From the IMG/VR virus record IMGVR_UViG_3300032284_002783, positions 1-64,000 of that record: DNA of 64,000 nt; one strand, 5' to 3'. Made by a program: the position numbers and the translations under genes. The notes beneath the pieces were generated by a model. That model was not told where the DNA came from. It saw nothing but the letters and a program-made list of their open reading frames with translations, and did no database searches. Shown here piece after piece: positions 48,944 through 58,401 of this stretch. The first letter of the stretch is position 1; each line of letters opens with the position of its first letter. The stretch comes from a virus.

Positions 48944-49306
48944 TGCCGTATATAATGCATGATTCTGTCCCAATGGATTTTGATCGTTAACAATCATAGT
49001 AACACCTGCAGCATTGTCAGTTACTAATGCAGTACCTTGGTTTAGCCAATTGGTGAAACCGGTATTAGCTTGTGTAGGTACAGTAAGTGACATTGCCTGT
49101 GCAAAAAGTCCATTGCTGCTAGCCGCAGCTGGTCCTGTGGGACCAGAGGCGCCCGTTGGTCCTGTGATACCAGTAGGACCGGTGGCTCCTACACCAGTAG
49201 GGCCCGTTGTGCCTGCTGACCCTGCAGCACCTGCCGGGCCGGTTGGACCTGTGCCTCCGGAACCTACCGGACCGGTTGGACCTGTATTACCAACTGTTAA
49301 TGATTG
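48944..49306 (-). pseudogene. Collagen-like G-X-Y segment of a broken tail fibre
   Basis: About 20 Gly-x-Thr/Ala/Pro triplets (G-P-T-G-P, G-A-A-G-S-A-G, G-I-T-G-P) run into a roughly 55-residue module rich in Asn, Thr and Val before the TAA. No start codon opens this stretch, and stops lie between it and the beta-helix fibre upstream, although all three pieces share one reading frame. This suggests one ancestral long fibre. Collagen-like linkers trimerise fibre shafts. Confidence 0.6.
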
Positions 49307-49324
49307 TTACCAAGATCAATAATA

Positions 49325-50446
49325 TTAGACAAAGACGTCTCCTATGCTATCATTATCCGTAGTACCAGGACCCCAATAAACCGGCTCTGCCCCGCTAAGA
49401 AGATTGCAGTTCATAAATTGGCACTGTGTTGAAACTTCGCCGGGATTTGTACTTAAAACTTTAATAGCCATCTCATCTATATCATAAAATCTGCATTGAT
49501 TTAATGTAGTAAAATATGGACCGTTAAAGTTTGCTGCTAATCCTAGCGTCATACCCGACCAACATTGAGTAAATGTGCATCTGGTAAATCCTGTAAATTT
49601 TACAGGATCATCGGAGTATACACAATAAGTTACATTTGTAAAAATACAACCTAGGAAATCAATAGTATAGGTGATTCCGGTGTTGCCTATACTGTTCAAT
49701 GTGACAGCCGCAAACGAGTTAAGTAAACCATCTCCTAATTGATAACCACCTTTAAATTTTACAGTATCAATTTTGCAATTTTGATAACGTGTCATTTCTA
49801 GTATGGTTAAATGGTTTCCGTTTGTATCAAATGTCAAATCTGAAATATTAATGTGTTTTGGATAATAACCATTTAATCCAATATTGGCTCCTGTGGCACC
49901 TACACTATCTACGGTTTGTGCCATAGATGTTTGAGTGGTTCCAGCAGCACAACGAATGATAGTTTTGTCAATTCCTGCGCCAACAATAGACACATATGGA
50001 TATAATAAAATTGAATCAGAAATTATATATACGCCAGCCGGAAAATATAGCACCACATGTTTTGGAATATCAGAATCTTCTAATTCGTTTACTGCATAAA
50101 ATAAATCTGCAATAGCTGCGTTTATTGCAGCAGTATCATCTGTTACTCCGTCTCCTATAACACCAAAATCTTTTATGCTTACAAAATCATTAAGTTTTTC
50201 ACCAATGGGGCGATTTATACTAGATATAATATTTGCGCCCAACGGTGACCATGTATTTTTAATTATATCACTGTTGTTTGACCATTGTGTTAATACCTGT
50301 GTATTAAATCCAAATCCACTGGTGTTTCCAATGAAAAGCTCTCTGGTATCTAAACACCATCCAAATTCGCCCTCTGCTAATGCAGTTGGTAAATCAGTTT
50401 TCAAACCTCTACGATGTTGAATTCGTGAAATACTAGTTATTGCCAC
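49325..50446 (-). CDS. Tail fibre/spike with beta-helix (pectate-lyase-like) domain, 373 aa
   Basis: An N-terminal attachment-like region (R-I-Q-H-R-R-G-L-K-T-D-L-P, G-E-F-G-W-C-L-D-T-R-E-L-F-I-G-N) is followed by D-F-G-V-I-G-D-G-V-T-D-D-T-A-A-I-N-A-A-I, the hallmark of pectate-lyase-3 beta-helix spikes. Short strand repeats follow to the end. GTG at 50446 after AAGGA is a better start than TTG at 50449. Probably binds or cuts a host surface polysaccharide. Confidence 0.82.
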   Translation of the reverse strand: MAITSISRIQHRRGLKTDLPTALAEGEFGWCLDTRELFIGNTSGFGFNTQVLTQWSNNSDIIKNTWSPLGANIISSINRPIGEKLNDFVSIKDFGVIGDGVTDDTAAINAAIADLFYAVNELEDSDIPKHVVLYFPAGVYIISDSILLYPYVSIVGAGIDKTIIRCAAGTTQTSMAQTVDSVGATGANIGLNGYYPKHINISDLTFDTNGNHLTILEMTRYQNCKIDTVKFKGGYQLGDGLLNSFAAVTLNSIGNTGITYTIDFLGCIFTNVTYCVYSDDPVKFTGFTRCTFTQCWSGMTLGLAANFNGPYFTTLNQCRFYDIDEMAIKVLSTNPGEVSTQCQFMNCNLLSGAEPVYWGPGTTDNDSIGDVFV

Positions 50447-50467
50447 CAAAAAATCCTTATAATAGTA

Positions 50468-50475
50468 TATTTATT
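50468..50475 (-). promoter_or_regulatory. T4-type late promoter box (AATAAATA variant)
   Basis: Minus-strand AATAAATA 22 bases upstream of the tail-spike start. The rest of 50476-50603 holds nothing I can support. Confidence 0.4.
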
Positions 50476-50603
50476 AATCTTTATATCATTTAATCTATCA
50501 CAATAATTAACATATTGAATATATTAGACAATTTTGAAAAAAATTGATGCTTTTATACATAGATCATGTTTAGACTTTTCAGTATTTTACAGTATGCTAT
50601 AGC

Positions 50604-50786
50604 ATGAAGATCACATATAGAAAATGGAACAAAATTAACGATGTTCCATATGTAATTTTAGATTGGGCAAAGTATATTGGTGGCCAAAATATTACTGTGG
50701 TAGATGTGAATGAGTTAGTAACTGATTATGACGAATATGTGTCTAAACTTGATGATATTGAGCAACACGAATCCACCATTGATTAA
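50604..50786 (+). CDS. Small acidic protein, 60 aa
   Basis: Acidic C-terminal half (V-D-V-N-E-L-V-T-D-Y-D-E-Y). No ribosome-binding site; TATGCT ends 5 bases before the ATG, as in the leaderless set. It overlaps the convergent nuclease gene by 44 bases, which lowers confidence. Function unknown. Confidence 0.4.
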   Translation: MKITYRKWNKINDVPYVILDWAKYIGGQNITVVDVNELVTDYDEYVSKLDDIEQHESTID

Positions 50787-51426
50787 CAGCTTCGTCCATT
50801 TCGTCCCCTCTAATAACCCAATATTGAGGTTCTAGATCTTTTGAACACATTAAAATAACACCTTGATTAATATCAGTGTTGTGTATTTTATTATGTGCTG
50901 ATAAGTATGCTGCTAATTGAACCTTATAATCTTCAATTTGTTGATCAGTCTTTAGTCTATTGGTTTGCTTGAAATCGATAATACTAGGTACACCTTGATA
51001 CACACCAACCATATCTGAAGTTCCTGCATATAGACCAGGATAATATAATTGTGTTTCTAGTGCCCAAAATTCATCAAGAAACGGCTTAAGAAAATTTTCT
51101 AAAATTATTCCAGCCATCTTGTAGCCTTGTTTATGATAATAGTTTGTACCGGACTGAGGATTTAATCCTTTGAGATGTTTTTCTAGATATGAGTGCATTA
51201 GGGTTCCGCGAAATGCAGCTTCATTTTTAATTTCCTCGGCCTTTTTATGTCCTAATCTTCTGGCCCATGCTTCCAGTGCTTTCTTCTTTTCTTCGCTTTT
51301 TGTTTTATCTAAAATAGTAGTAACGCTTGGTAGTTTATTACCATCTGGATCTATGTATACTCGACCATTTGGTCCACCATCTTCTCTAACCAAAGAAGCA
51401 TAGGTATATTTTTGTACATGTTTCAT
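50743..51426 (-). CDS. PD-(D/E)XK exonuclease (RecB/Cas4-like), 227 aa
   Basis: G-T-L-M-H-S-Y-L-E-K-H (conserved His), then Y-A-G-T-S-D-M-V-G, I-I-D-F-K-Q-T-N and Y-K-V-Q-L-A-A-Y match RecB-family exonucleases (H, G-x-x-D, D-x-K, Q-x-x-x-Y). Length is close to Cas4-like enzymes but without an Fe-S Cys cluster. Likely in DNA recombination or processing. TATAAT is 5 bases before the start. Confidence 0.8.
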   Translation of the reverse strand: MKHVQKYTYASLVREDGGPNGRVYIDPDGNKLPSVTTILDKTKSEEKKKALEAWARRLGHKKAEEIKNEAAFRGTLMHSYLEKHLKGLNPQSGTNYYHKQGYKMAGIILENFLKPFLDEFWALETQLYYPGLYAGTSDMVGVYQGVPSIIDFKQTNRLKTDQQIEDYKVQLAAYLSAHNKIHNTDINQGVILMCSKDLEPQYWVIRGDEMDEAVNQWWIRVAQYHQV

Positions 51427-51438
51427 GATATATTATAG

Positions 51439-51921
51439 CTATGCTAGTTTTGAAACTCTATCTTTCTCTAGATTAATCAATTCAGAGCTGCTACCAATTT
51501 TGACATAGACGCTATTTGTTTTTAAATGTGACATTGTTGTATTGTTGACAGCGATATTATTTGAACTAACACGAATACATAGATTATCTAATTCTTGCCA
51601 ATACCACGTTGGCGATATTTGAAGTTCGCTCTTGCCTGTTTTCACCCAATAGTAATCCCCTTGATATTGCCATATAGGTTTCCATTGTTCCAATTTAGGA
51701 TCATGAAGTGTTTGCATTTTATCAGCAATAAGTTCAGCCACTGTACCTTTACCATAATTGCCAAACTCTTTTATTTCTATAAGTCCTCGTATAATATCTG
51801 GTTTTTCAGGTAAACCTTTTATTTCATCAATAGACATTGATTCGATCGAACGTACTAGATTTATTATCTTAGTTTTTTTACTAGCTAGAAGTAAATGACC
51901 AGGACCGTACATAGATCTCAT
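51439..51921 (-). CDS. Hypothetical protein, 160 aa
   Basis: Positioned between the large repeat protein and the exonuclease, 3 bases after the first. Alpha/beta composition (R-G-L-I-E-I-K-E-F-G, then Y-Y-W-V-K-T-G) without a recognised domain. Function unknown. Confidence 0.5.
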   Translation of the reverse strand: MRSMYGPGHLLLASKKTKIINLVRSIESMSIDEIKGLPEKPDIIRGLIEIKEFGNYGKGTVAELIADKMQTLHDPKLEQWKPIWQYQGDYYWVKTGKSELQISPTWYWQELDNLCIRVSSNNIAVNNTTMSHLKTNSVYVKIGSSSELINLEKDRVSKLA

Positions 51922-51924
51922 ATG

Positions 51925-54420
51925 TTACCACTGCACTGACCACATCAAGGTATTATTAGTTGCCGGATTGGTTAATCGGTTTATGGTATAACCTAGATTA
52001 GTAAAATAGGATATGATAGTATCCATGCGTTCATTATATGGACGAGACAATTGACTGTTAGTTAATGCAAGTCCTTTCCATGCGGCAAAATAATCACGAC
52101 TTGAATAGTATGGATTTAACACAAATGTTCCGGTTCCTGTACCAATTGTTGCAACTGCTGTAGCTGTTGTTCCAACTGCAAAAAACGGAGCTGATAATGT
52201 CACCGACGGCACAGATGAATATCCTTGACCAGTATCAGTTAATGAAATACTTGCAACAGAATATGCTCTAATTGGAACTAACACCGGTGGTATAGGAGTA
52301 ATAGGTTGATATGTTCCTGGTATCAAATAAATGATAGGATCTGAAACATAGTTGTCTCCAATATTGTCTACAACAATATTATCAACCCCTGTTCCATTTA
52401 ATAGAGAAACCGCAGTAGCTAATCCATCTATAGTTACCTTTGGCGGAACGTTGTATCCGCTGCCGCTGTTAGTCACTATGATGTTAGCTAATGGTGTCGC
52501 AGTTAATACAGCACTAGTTTGTGCACCATTTCCGTTTCCAACAATGGTAATTGTAGGAGTTCCGGTGTAGCCTACTCCAGGAGTTAACACATCTATAGAT
52601 GTAATTTGACCGCCAACTATGTTGGCCAAGAGTGTTGCATCAACCGATGCTCCACCACCGCTGGCTGTAACTGTTGCATAGGTATAACCAGTGCCCGGTG
52701 AAATCATAGATACAGAATTCAATGTTGTTGGAATTAAGAACGCTTCACCGGTTGCGCCGGTTCCGTTTGATAACGTAACCGTTGGAATACTAGTATAACC
52801 GTATCCTGTTTTTTCAATGACAAACCCATCTACACTACCTGCGTTAAGAGTGGCTCTCGCCATTGCAGTTTGTCCTGTTGAGCTAGGTGATGATATTGTA
52901 ACAACCGGAGGTACAACATATCCCGATCCAGCTGTTTGTACATTGATGCTGCTAACACCCATCAACAAATTAAAGGCTGCAAGAGTTCCGCTGCCGCCAA
53001 TTACAGGATTATTAACTGTGCCAGGTAATGCTGTAAATGCTCCGCCGTCCTCTAACGTATAAGTTAATATCCCGCCAAACGTGTCAACTGTTTGCACTTT
53101 AATCCATGCATTTCTTGATGCTGTTCCGCCACTTACTAACAAGCTGTCACCGGCCTGATAATTAGCTCCAGGACTGACTAATTGTACATTAACAACTGTC
53201 ATGGTAATTAATCCTGCAGATGCTCCGCTGCCCTGTGTATCAATTGACACAGCAGGAGTCTGAGTATATGTTGATCCACCGTCAAATGTTAAGGTAATAT
53301 TTCCTACACCAGTTGGTTGTAGCATAACAGTAGCAGATGCACCCGAACCGGTATCAAAATCAACACCTGATACATCAAGATATCCATAGCCTGCGTTAGT
53401 AATTATAATTTCATTTACGCTGCCTCCATACAAGGTTGCAGTTGCAGTTGCACCAGTTCCTGTTGTGCTGTTTATTACTATTTTTGGTGGTGATACATAG
53501 TTAGTACCTGCATTGCTGATTGCAATAGATTTAATACCAAAGCTTAAATTTACTGTGCAGCCTGTTCCTCCACCGGGAGATACTGTTGTAGTCGCTGCGA
53601 CAACACTTGGTAATGTGTTGTATGCTCCACTATTTGCAACAGCCACAGCTAATATTGCACCTGTGTTGTTTACATCGGTTACCTGAATAGTAGTTGGAGT
53701 GCCTACGCCGCCTATTACAGATAGCAAATCACCTATTCTATAATTCTGTCCGGTAGCTGCAATAGTTGCGGATACACAAGCAAATGTTATTGCTCCTGCT
53801 ACTGCGCCGGTTCCTGTAGGAACTATTTGCACAGTAGGTAAATCTGTGTATCCGCCGCCGGAAGTTGTATTGTTAATAGCAACTAGGCTTCCATAGCTAG
53901 CAAGATATGCTGTTGCAGCAGCAGTAGTAGTAGGATTACCACCTGAAAAATTTACTGCAGGCGCTTGTAAATATCCGCTGCCTTGATTTGTTAATGTTAT
54001 AGAGTTTACGCTGGACGTAATTGAAATAGATACAGGCATGCCAGACACAGCATTAGCAAAACTGGTAGCAAGTTTGATATGATCGTAATCAACAAAAATT
54101 ACATAATAATAAGCAGTGTTTGTCAATGGACCAGGTAAAGTTCCAGTAGAAGATAAGGTAACACAATCTCCTGTTGAAAGTCCGTGATTAGGAACATAAA
54201 AAATTCCTGTAGAAGGATCCACTGTCCATACTTCACTAGGAGCAGGTGAACTTTCTGTCATTGGTGTTCCATCTGATACAGTGCAATCAAAAAAGCCTAA
54301 TTTTACTGCTGATAAAATTGCTGATTCAATTGCTCTAGCTTCGTCGTGCACAACTGTTTCACGAATAGGATTTTGTCTTGCATCACTAGCCGATATAAAA
54401 ATAGTCGAACTCTGCGCCAT
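51925..54420 (-). CDS. Large virion-type protein of tandem G-Y-x-x-P-P-x-V beta repeats, 831 aa
   Basis: More than ten repeats of roughly 40-50 residues carry G-S/T-G-Y, P-x-V, G-x-G-A-x-A and V-x-N-x-G. The first 150 residues (I-F-I-S-A-S-D-A-R-Q-N-P) and the last 80 (W-K-G-L-A-L-T-N, Y-F-T-N-L-G-Y-T-I-N) are unique. Such glycine-rich beta repeats build baseplate, whisker or fibre shafts. It overlaps the 124-aa gene by 1 base. Confidence 0.72.
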   Translation of the reverse strand: MAQSSTIFISASDARQNPIRETVVHDEARAIESAILSAVKLGFFDCTVSDGTPMTESSPAPSEVWTVDPSTGIFYVPNHGLSTGDCVTLSSTGTLPGPLTNTAYYYVIFVDYDHIKLATSFANAVSGMPVSISITSSVNSITLTNQGSGYLQAPAVNFSGGNPTTTAAATAYLASYGSLVAINNTTSGGGYTDLPTVQIVPTGTGAVAGAITFACVSATIAATGQNYRIGDLLSVIGGVGTPTTIQVTDVNNTGAILAVAVANSGAYNTLPSVVAATTTVSPGGGTGCTVNLSFGIKSIAISNAGTNYVSPPKIVINSTTGTGATATATLYGGSVNEIIITNAGYGYLDVSGVDFDTGSGASATVMLQPTGVGNITLTFDGGSTYTQTPAVSIDTQGSGASAGLITMTVVNVQLVSPGANYQAGDSLLVSGGTASRNAWIKVQTVDTFGGILTYTLEDGGAFTALPGTVNNPVIGGSGTLAAFNLLMGVSSINVQTAGSGYVVPPVVTISSPSSTGQTAMARATLNAGSVDGFVIEKTGYGYTSIPTVTLSNGTGATGEAFLIPTTLNSVSMISPGTGYTYATVTASGGGASVDATLLANIVGGQITSIDVLTPGVGYTGTPTITIVGNGNGAQTSAVLTATPLANIIVTNSGSGYNVPPKVTIDGLATAVSLLNGTGVDNIVVDNIGDNYVSDPIIYLIPGTYQPITPIPPVLVPIRAYSVASISLTDTGQGYSSVPSVTLSAPFFAVGTTATAVATIGTGTGTFVLNPYYSSRDYFAAWKGLALTNSQLSRPYNERMDTIISYFTNLGYTINRLTNPATNNTLMWSVQW

Positions 54421-54794
54421 TATTTTGCTTCTCCACTGTGGACGGCTTTCTTTGCTGCTTTTTTAGCAATACGATCAATTTTTTCTTCTGATTTTTCCTG
54501 TTGTGATTTCGAAGGTGTACTATCAGGCTGATCAGTTTTTAGTTCAATGTCATCAACGCCGCTGCGTTTAACAATTGAGTCAAACGGCGGCTTTGATAAA
54601 ATTTCACTGACATTATGAGAAGTTATGTCGTAGCCAATTTTTCTCAAAAAGGTTAACACTCCTTCTTCTGTCTCTGTTTTTTTCATAGGAATTTTGTTAA
54701 TGCCTTTTTGTTTATAGGCCATGAGGACATCCATGAGATCATTTTTGATTTCATCGGCTGTACTATCCTCATTTAGAATTTCGCAAATACGCAT
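54420..54794 (-). CDS. Hypothetical protein, 124 aa
   Basis: Charged helical protein with V-L-M-A-Y-K-Q-K-G and a K/A-rich C-terminus. It starts in the stop region of the 858-aa gene (shared base) and ends at the repeat protein. An assembly or scaffold factor is possible; no family recognised. Confidence 0.5.
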   Translation of the reverse strand: MRICEILNEDSTADEIKNDLMDVLMAYKQKGINKIPMKKTETEEGVLTFLRKIGYDITSHNVSEILSKPPFDSIVKRSGVDDIELKTDQPDSTPSKSQQEKSEEKIDRIAKKAAKKAVHSGEAK

Positions 54795-57370
54795 TAATTT
54801 CCTTTGATCATTGTATCAATAACTTTGTCAAATGTGTCAGGTTCTATTAACTTGACGTTGTCAATAGTTTTTTGATTTACATCAACCCAATAATCTCTGG
54901 TGTTTTGACTTTCGAACATCTTTTTACTCAACTTACCATTACGTGTGTAAATTACACCGTATGGTGTGATATTCTTAATAGCGGCTAATGTTTCAGCTTT
55001 TTGATTAGTTTTAATTTGCTCAAGAAGACTGTTAATGCCTTGTTTCATTTCATAAACAAGTACACTAGATGCTTCATCGATCTCTCTTTTTACTGTAGAC
55101 ATTTTATCAATTATTGCTTGGCCTTCTAAACCATAACCAATAGCTAATGGATCTTTAATTGTTCCTGCTGTTACTGATTCAGCAAATTTTGCCTTATGTA
55201 ATTCTAGTTGGCGTGCTAGGTTTTCCAGCATTTTATTCTTGTTTTCAACTAAAGCTTTTGTTTGGTTAAACTTTTCAGTTGATTCGCCAAACTGCTTCCA
55301 GGCACGACCATAAAGTACTGACATGCCTTTCTTAGGTCCATATTGCTTGATGAATCTAGCTTTATTGCTCTTGATCCAATGTTCTGCTTCCTTGCCAGGA
55401 GGAGCTTTCTCACGAACTACTGTTTCTTCCAATTTCTTTTCAATTGATGCAATGATTTCATCTCTCTTTTTAATGCCTTTTTTAGTGAGATGCTTGCCAG
55501 TCCAGTATGCTTTGCCCATCTTCTTTACTTGAGCTGTGGCAACTGCGCCCGGATCTTTAGCTTTCTTAGCTTCACTTACTTCTTTCTTTGCGCGACCAAG
55601 TGGCTCTTCTGGAGCAACTTCTGGTTCCTCGCCTTTTGCAGCAGGCTCTTCTGCAGGTAATTCTGGTTCACCGGTTGGTTGTGACTTTTCAAGATCACTG
55701 GTAGCACCCGGTATTTGTCCTGCTTGTATAGCAGCTACAGCAGTATCAATAGCTTCTTTAGTTTTACTTGCTACTGACAGCAACTCTTCCAGTGCAGTCT
55801 TAACTACTGTGTTGTAACCATTAGCTGCATCACCACCAAAGTGAATACGCAGAGTATCTACCAATGGCATAAGGTCTTCTACACTTAGCTTAGATGTAGT
55901 TTCAGCTATTTTTTGAATAGCATCGCTCATGTCCTGTGCTGTTAAAATTGCCTTGGCTCTTTGTAGATCTTCAGTTTGCTCAGCTTCTAATAATTTTGCT
56001 TCATTCATTTTTCTTTTCATTTCTGCACGACCTTCGTCAAAATGACTGTCCAATCCATGTTGTTCAAACTGCACGTATTCTAAATAGTGCTTGCAGGAGC
56101 TAATGCATTCACTAGCTGTGGTTAGTTTCATAGCTACCCAACCTTCTAGTTTTTCTCCTGGCTGTATCATGTTGAAAAGTTTGATACTGTATTCAACAAT
56201 TAACATGCAGTTTTCTCTAGCTACACTGCCACTGGTCTCCCCCAATTCCATTTCGCCATCCATGCCTTCTGGAAGCTTCTCTGGTTCAAACTTCTTGTAA
56301 TAATCTAGATAATGAAATATCTTATCTAGGTAGTTTGCAGCCTTTGTTAGGTTAGCTGCGATCCAAGGTTGTATTTCATTGTATGGATCAATTTGCTTAA
56401 GCATGCTCATTGCGTATTTGGCATTGCGATATAATTCACTGCGTGCCATGCTAGCTTGATACTCATAATCAACCTGCTGATTCATAGCACTTTCCAAAAT
56501 TTGCTGTGTGTGTTTAGCCATAGGTCTTCCTTTGTTTTCTGTAATCGTTTCATCAACACCAGTCTCATGCACATTATGCAGACCAGGCGTTGGAGTTTCA
56601 TGTGTGTTGTTAGCTGTCATTATTGTAATTTTTTCTTTAATTTTCTTAGGCATCAATTGACGTTGAGCTAAACGAATTATTCTCTTGTCATTATCGCTTA
56701 GAAAACCAAATTCACCTTTTGACAACATTAGTTTACTGCCTACGCGATTGAAGGCATTAGTCTCTACAGGGTTTGGCCCTTTAAAATCTATCATTTCGGC
56801 TGCTAATTTTTCATAATATGGCAAATTACTGCTGTAACCTTTCGAACCAATATCAGATGATGTTTTACTCTTGTGTAAAACATCATTAACAACCGCATCG
56901 GCGTCAGACATATCGTCTACATATCTAGTTTCAAAATCCTTGCTTTCAACTTCATTTTTGAAAAGTTTTATCGCATATCTATGAGGGGCTGCTATTTCTT
57001 TATAAACCCTAACCTCGTGTTCCGGTGTTCCCATAGATTTAACCAGCTGCATGCTGGATATTGGAATCTTGCTTTCTTTAACTTTTCTTCTACGACGTTT
57101 TGGAGCTATTTCTTTTAGCATTATTTTAACAGCTTCAAGTATTAGCAAAGTTTGTGTATATTCGGGATTAGTTTGATAGCTATTGAAGCTACTGGTTTCA
57201 ATTATTTGATCTCTACGCTTTTCATATGAAATCTTAGTTTCAACTAGTTGTTTGGTAAAAAACTTATTAGACGGATCAAAGTTTAACTTAATACCATGTA
57301 TAGTTTCTAAGGTGTGAAAAATTTGATTCAACCTTGCATGTTCAGATTTTTCAAACTGATTTAGATACAT
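54794..57370 (-). CDS. Large phage protein of unknown function, 858 aa
   Basis: Mostly alpha-helical and charged. Near residue 630 it has K-K-M-G-K-A-Y-W-T-G-K-H-L-T-K-K-G and then H-W-I-K-S-N-K-A-R-F-I-K-Q-Y-G-P-K-K-G with A-W-K, a segment I recall from T4-like phage proteins of unknown role. A Pro/Glu-rich linker lies near 560-590. A GATAAATA box is 43 bases upstream and an AGGAG lies close before the start. Possibly a virion or scaffold component. Confidence 0.6.
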   Translation of the reverse strand: MYLNQFEKSEHARLNQIFHTLETIHGIKLNFDPSNKFFTKQLVETKISYEKRRDQIIETSSFNSYQTNPEYTQTLLILEAVKIMLKEIAPKRRRRKVKESKIPISSMQLVKSMGTPEHEVRVYKEIAAPHRYAIKLFKNEVESKDFETRYVDDMSDADAVVNDVLHKSKTSSDIGSKGYSSNLPYYEKLAAEMIDFKGPNPVETNAFNRVGSKLMLSKGEFGFLSDNDKRIIRLAQRQLMPKKIKEKITIMTANNTHETPTPGLHNVHETGVDETITENKGRPMAKHTQQILESAMNQQVDYEYQASMARSELYRNAKYAMSMLKQIDPYNEIQPWIAANLTKAANYLDKIFHYLDYYKKFEPEKLPEGMDGEMELGETSGSVARENCMLIVEYSIKLFNMIQPGEKLEGWVAMKLTTASECISSCKHYLEYVQFEQHGLDSHFDEGRAEMKRKMNEAKLLEAEQTEDLQRAKAILTAQDMSDAIQKIAETTSKLSVEDLMPLVDTLRIHFGGDAANGYNTVVKTALEELLSVASKTKEAIDTAVAAIQAGQIPGATSDLEKSQPTGEPELPAEEPAAKGEEPEVAPEEPLGRAKKEVSEAKKAKDPGAVATAQVKKMGKAYWTGKHLTKKGIKKRDEIIASIEKKLEETVVREKAPPGKEAEHWIKSNKARFIKQYGPKKGMSVLYGRAWKQFGESTEKFNQTKALVENKNKMLENLARQLELHKAKFAESVTAGTIKDPLAIGYGLEGQAIIDKMSTVKREIDEASSVLVYEMKQGINSLLEQIKTNQKAETLAAIKNITPYGVIYTRNGKLSKKMFESQNTRDYWVDVNQKTIDNVKLIEPDTFDKVIDTMIKGN

Positions 57371-57412
57371 AATAACCTAGCTCCTGGCCATACGACCATA
57401 TATATTATAGGT

Positions 57413-57420
57413 TATTTATC
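57413..57420 (-). promoter_or_regulatory. T4-type late promoter box (GATAAATA variant)
   Basis: Minus-strand GATAAATA, 43 bases from the start of the 858-aa gene, in the gap after the second IscA-type gene. Confidence 0.45.
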
Positions 57421-57441
57421 AATTTTATGATATGATTTAAC

Positions 57442-57768
57442 TTACAAACTAAAACTTGTACCACATCCACAGCTTGAAGAAGCTTCTGGTATATCCACAA
57501 TAAACATGCTACCCATTAGATCAGTTCGGTAGTCAATAGTAGCATGCCCTATGATTTCTAAACTAATTTTATCAATTAACAATTGACTATCATGACAAGG
57601 GTACTGAAAATCATCCTCTGCAGCTACCTTATCCAATGACCACACCTTGCTAAAACCGTTACAACCGCCGCTAGTTATAGCTAAACGGACATATTGTCCT
57701 GCATTTTGTTTTGATATTTTATCAATTTGGTTTTTTGCTGCTTCTGTAATATTAATATTATCTGACAT
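57442..57768 (-). CDS. Second A-type Fe-S carrier (IscA/HesB family), 108 aa
   Basis: S-G-G-C-N-G-F-S, then S-S-S-C-G-C-G-T-S-F supply the three cluster Cys. It is a normal-length family member but differs clearly from the copy at 19405 (different N-terminus and spacing). It sits among virion-type genes, as IscA-type genes do in other T4-like phages. May serve a virion Fe-S or be a late-stage carrier (inference). Confidence 0.85.
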   Translation of the reverse strand: MSDNINITEAAKNQIDKISKQNAGQYVRLAITSGGCNGFSKVWSLDKVAAEDDFQYPCHDSQLLIDKISLEIIGHATIDYRTDLMGSMFIVDIPEASSSCGCGTSFSL

Positions 57769-58399
57769 TTGCTAGATTTTTGATTTGCCTTTTAGCGGTC
57801 ATAGCTTTATCAAGACTGGCTTGATATCTGCTCTCATATATATCTTGTTTTATTTTATCCGTATTTTTTTGGAGCTTTCTTTTATATACAAGTGCATCAA
57901 TTTTATGGGCAGTATAAATGTCATCTTGTTCAAACAATTTTCTAATTTCTTTACAATTAGTAAATTTACCATTGTTCAATGCTCTAACCACAGCTAATGC
58001 AGTTTCATAAAGGCTTATATCATCTGCTATCACATCATTGGTTATTGAATGATATATGCTATAATATTGTTTACCAGCTAAACGTTTGGCATTTTCTTTT
58101 ATCATTATTTGATATCGTCCGACATTTACACCGTCTTTGACTCTTTCAGTTTGAATGGCTTCAACGAGCTCTTTATCTACACTTTCATGTAATGTTACAG
58201 GAGTAGGCAAATTATTCAATTTAGTTAGAATGTTAGCCATGGCCGAAATATCAGCTTGTGTAGGCACTCCGGGACCTGCTAATTCAACAGGTGAAGTTCC
58301 TTCTACATGGTGTTGTGTTGGAGCCGGTGCTACGGGATTTCCATTAAGAATATTCAACAGGCGAGACATAGCATCTTTATCTTGTTGGCTAACTGTCAT
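57758..58399 (-). CDS. Hypothetical protein, 213 aa
   Basis: The first 70 residues are Pro/Ala-rich, then a helical domain follows (V-G-R-Y-Q-I-M-I-K-E-N-A-K-R-L, then K-E-I-R-K-L-F-E-Q-D-D-I-Y). Overlaps the IscA-type gene by 11 bases. Function unknown; probably part of the virion gene block. Confidence 0.5.
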   Translation of the reverse strand: MTVSQQDKDAMSRLLNILNGNPVAPAPTQHHVEGTSPVELAGPGVPTQADISAMANILTKLNNLPTPVTLHESVDKELVEAIQTERVKDGVNVGRYQIMIKENAKRLAGKQYYSIYHSITNDVIADDISLYETALAVVRALNNGKFTNCKEIRKLFEQDDIYTAHKIDALVYKRKLQKNTDKIKQDIYESRYQASLDKAMTAKRQIKNLANVR

Positions 58400-58401
58400 G
58401 T

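Noticed and set aside
49014-49322. Plus-strand frame rich in Gly-Pro-Val
   Set aside because: It is the mirror of the collagen-like repeat encoded on the minus strand, in register with the fibre frame.
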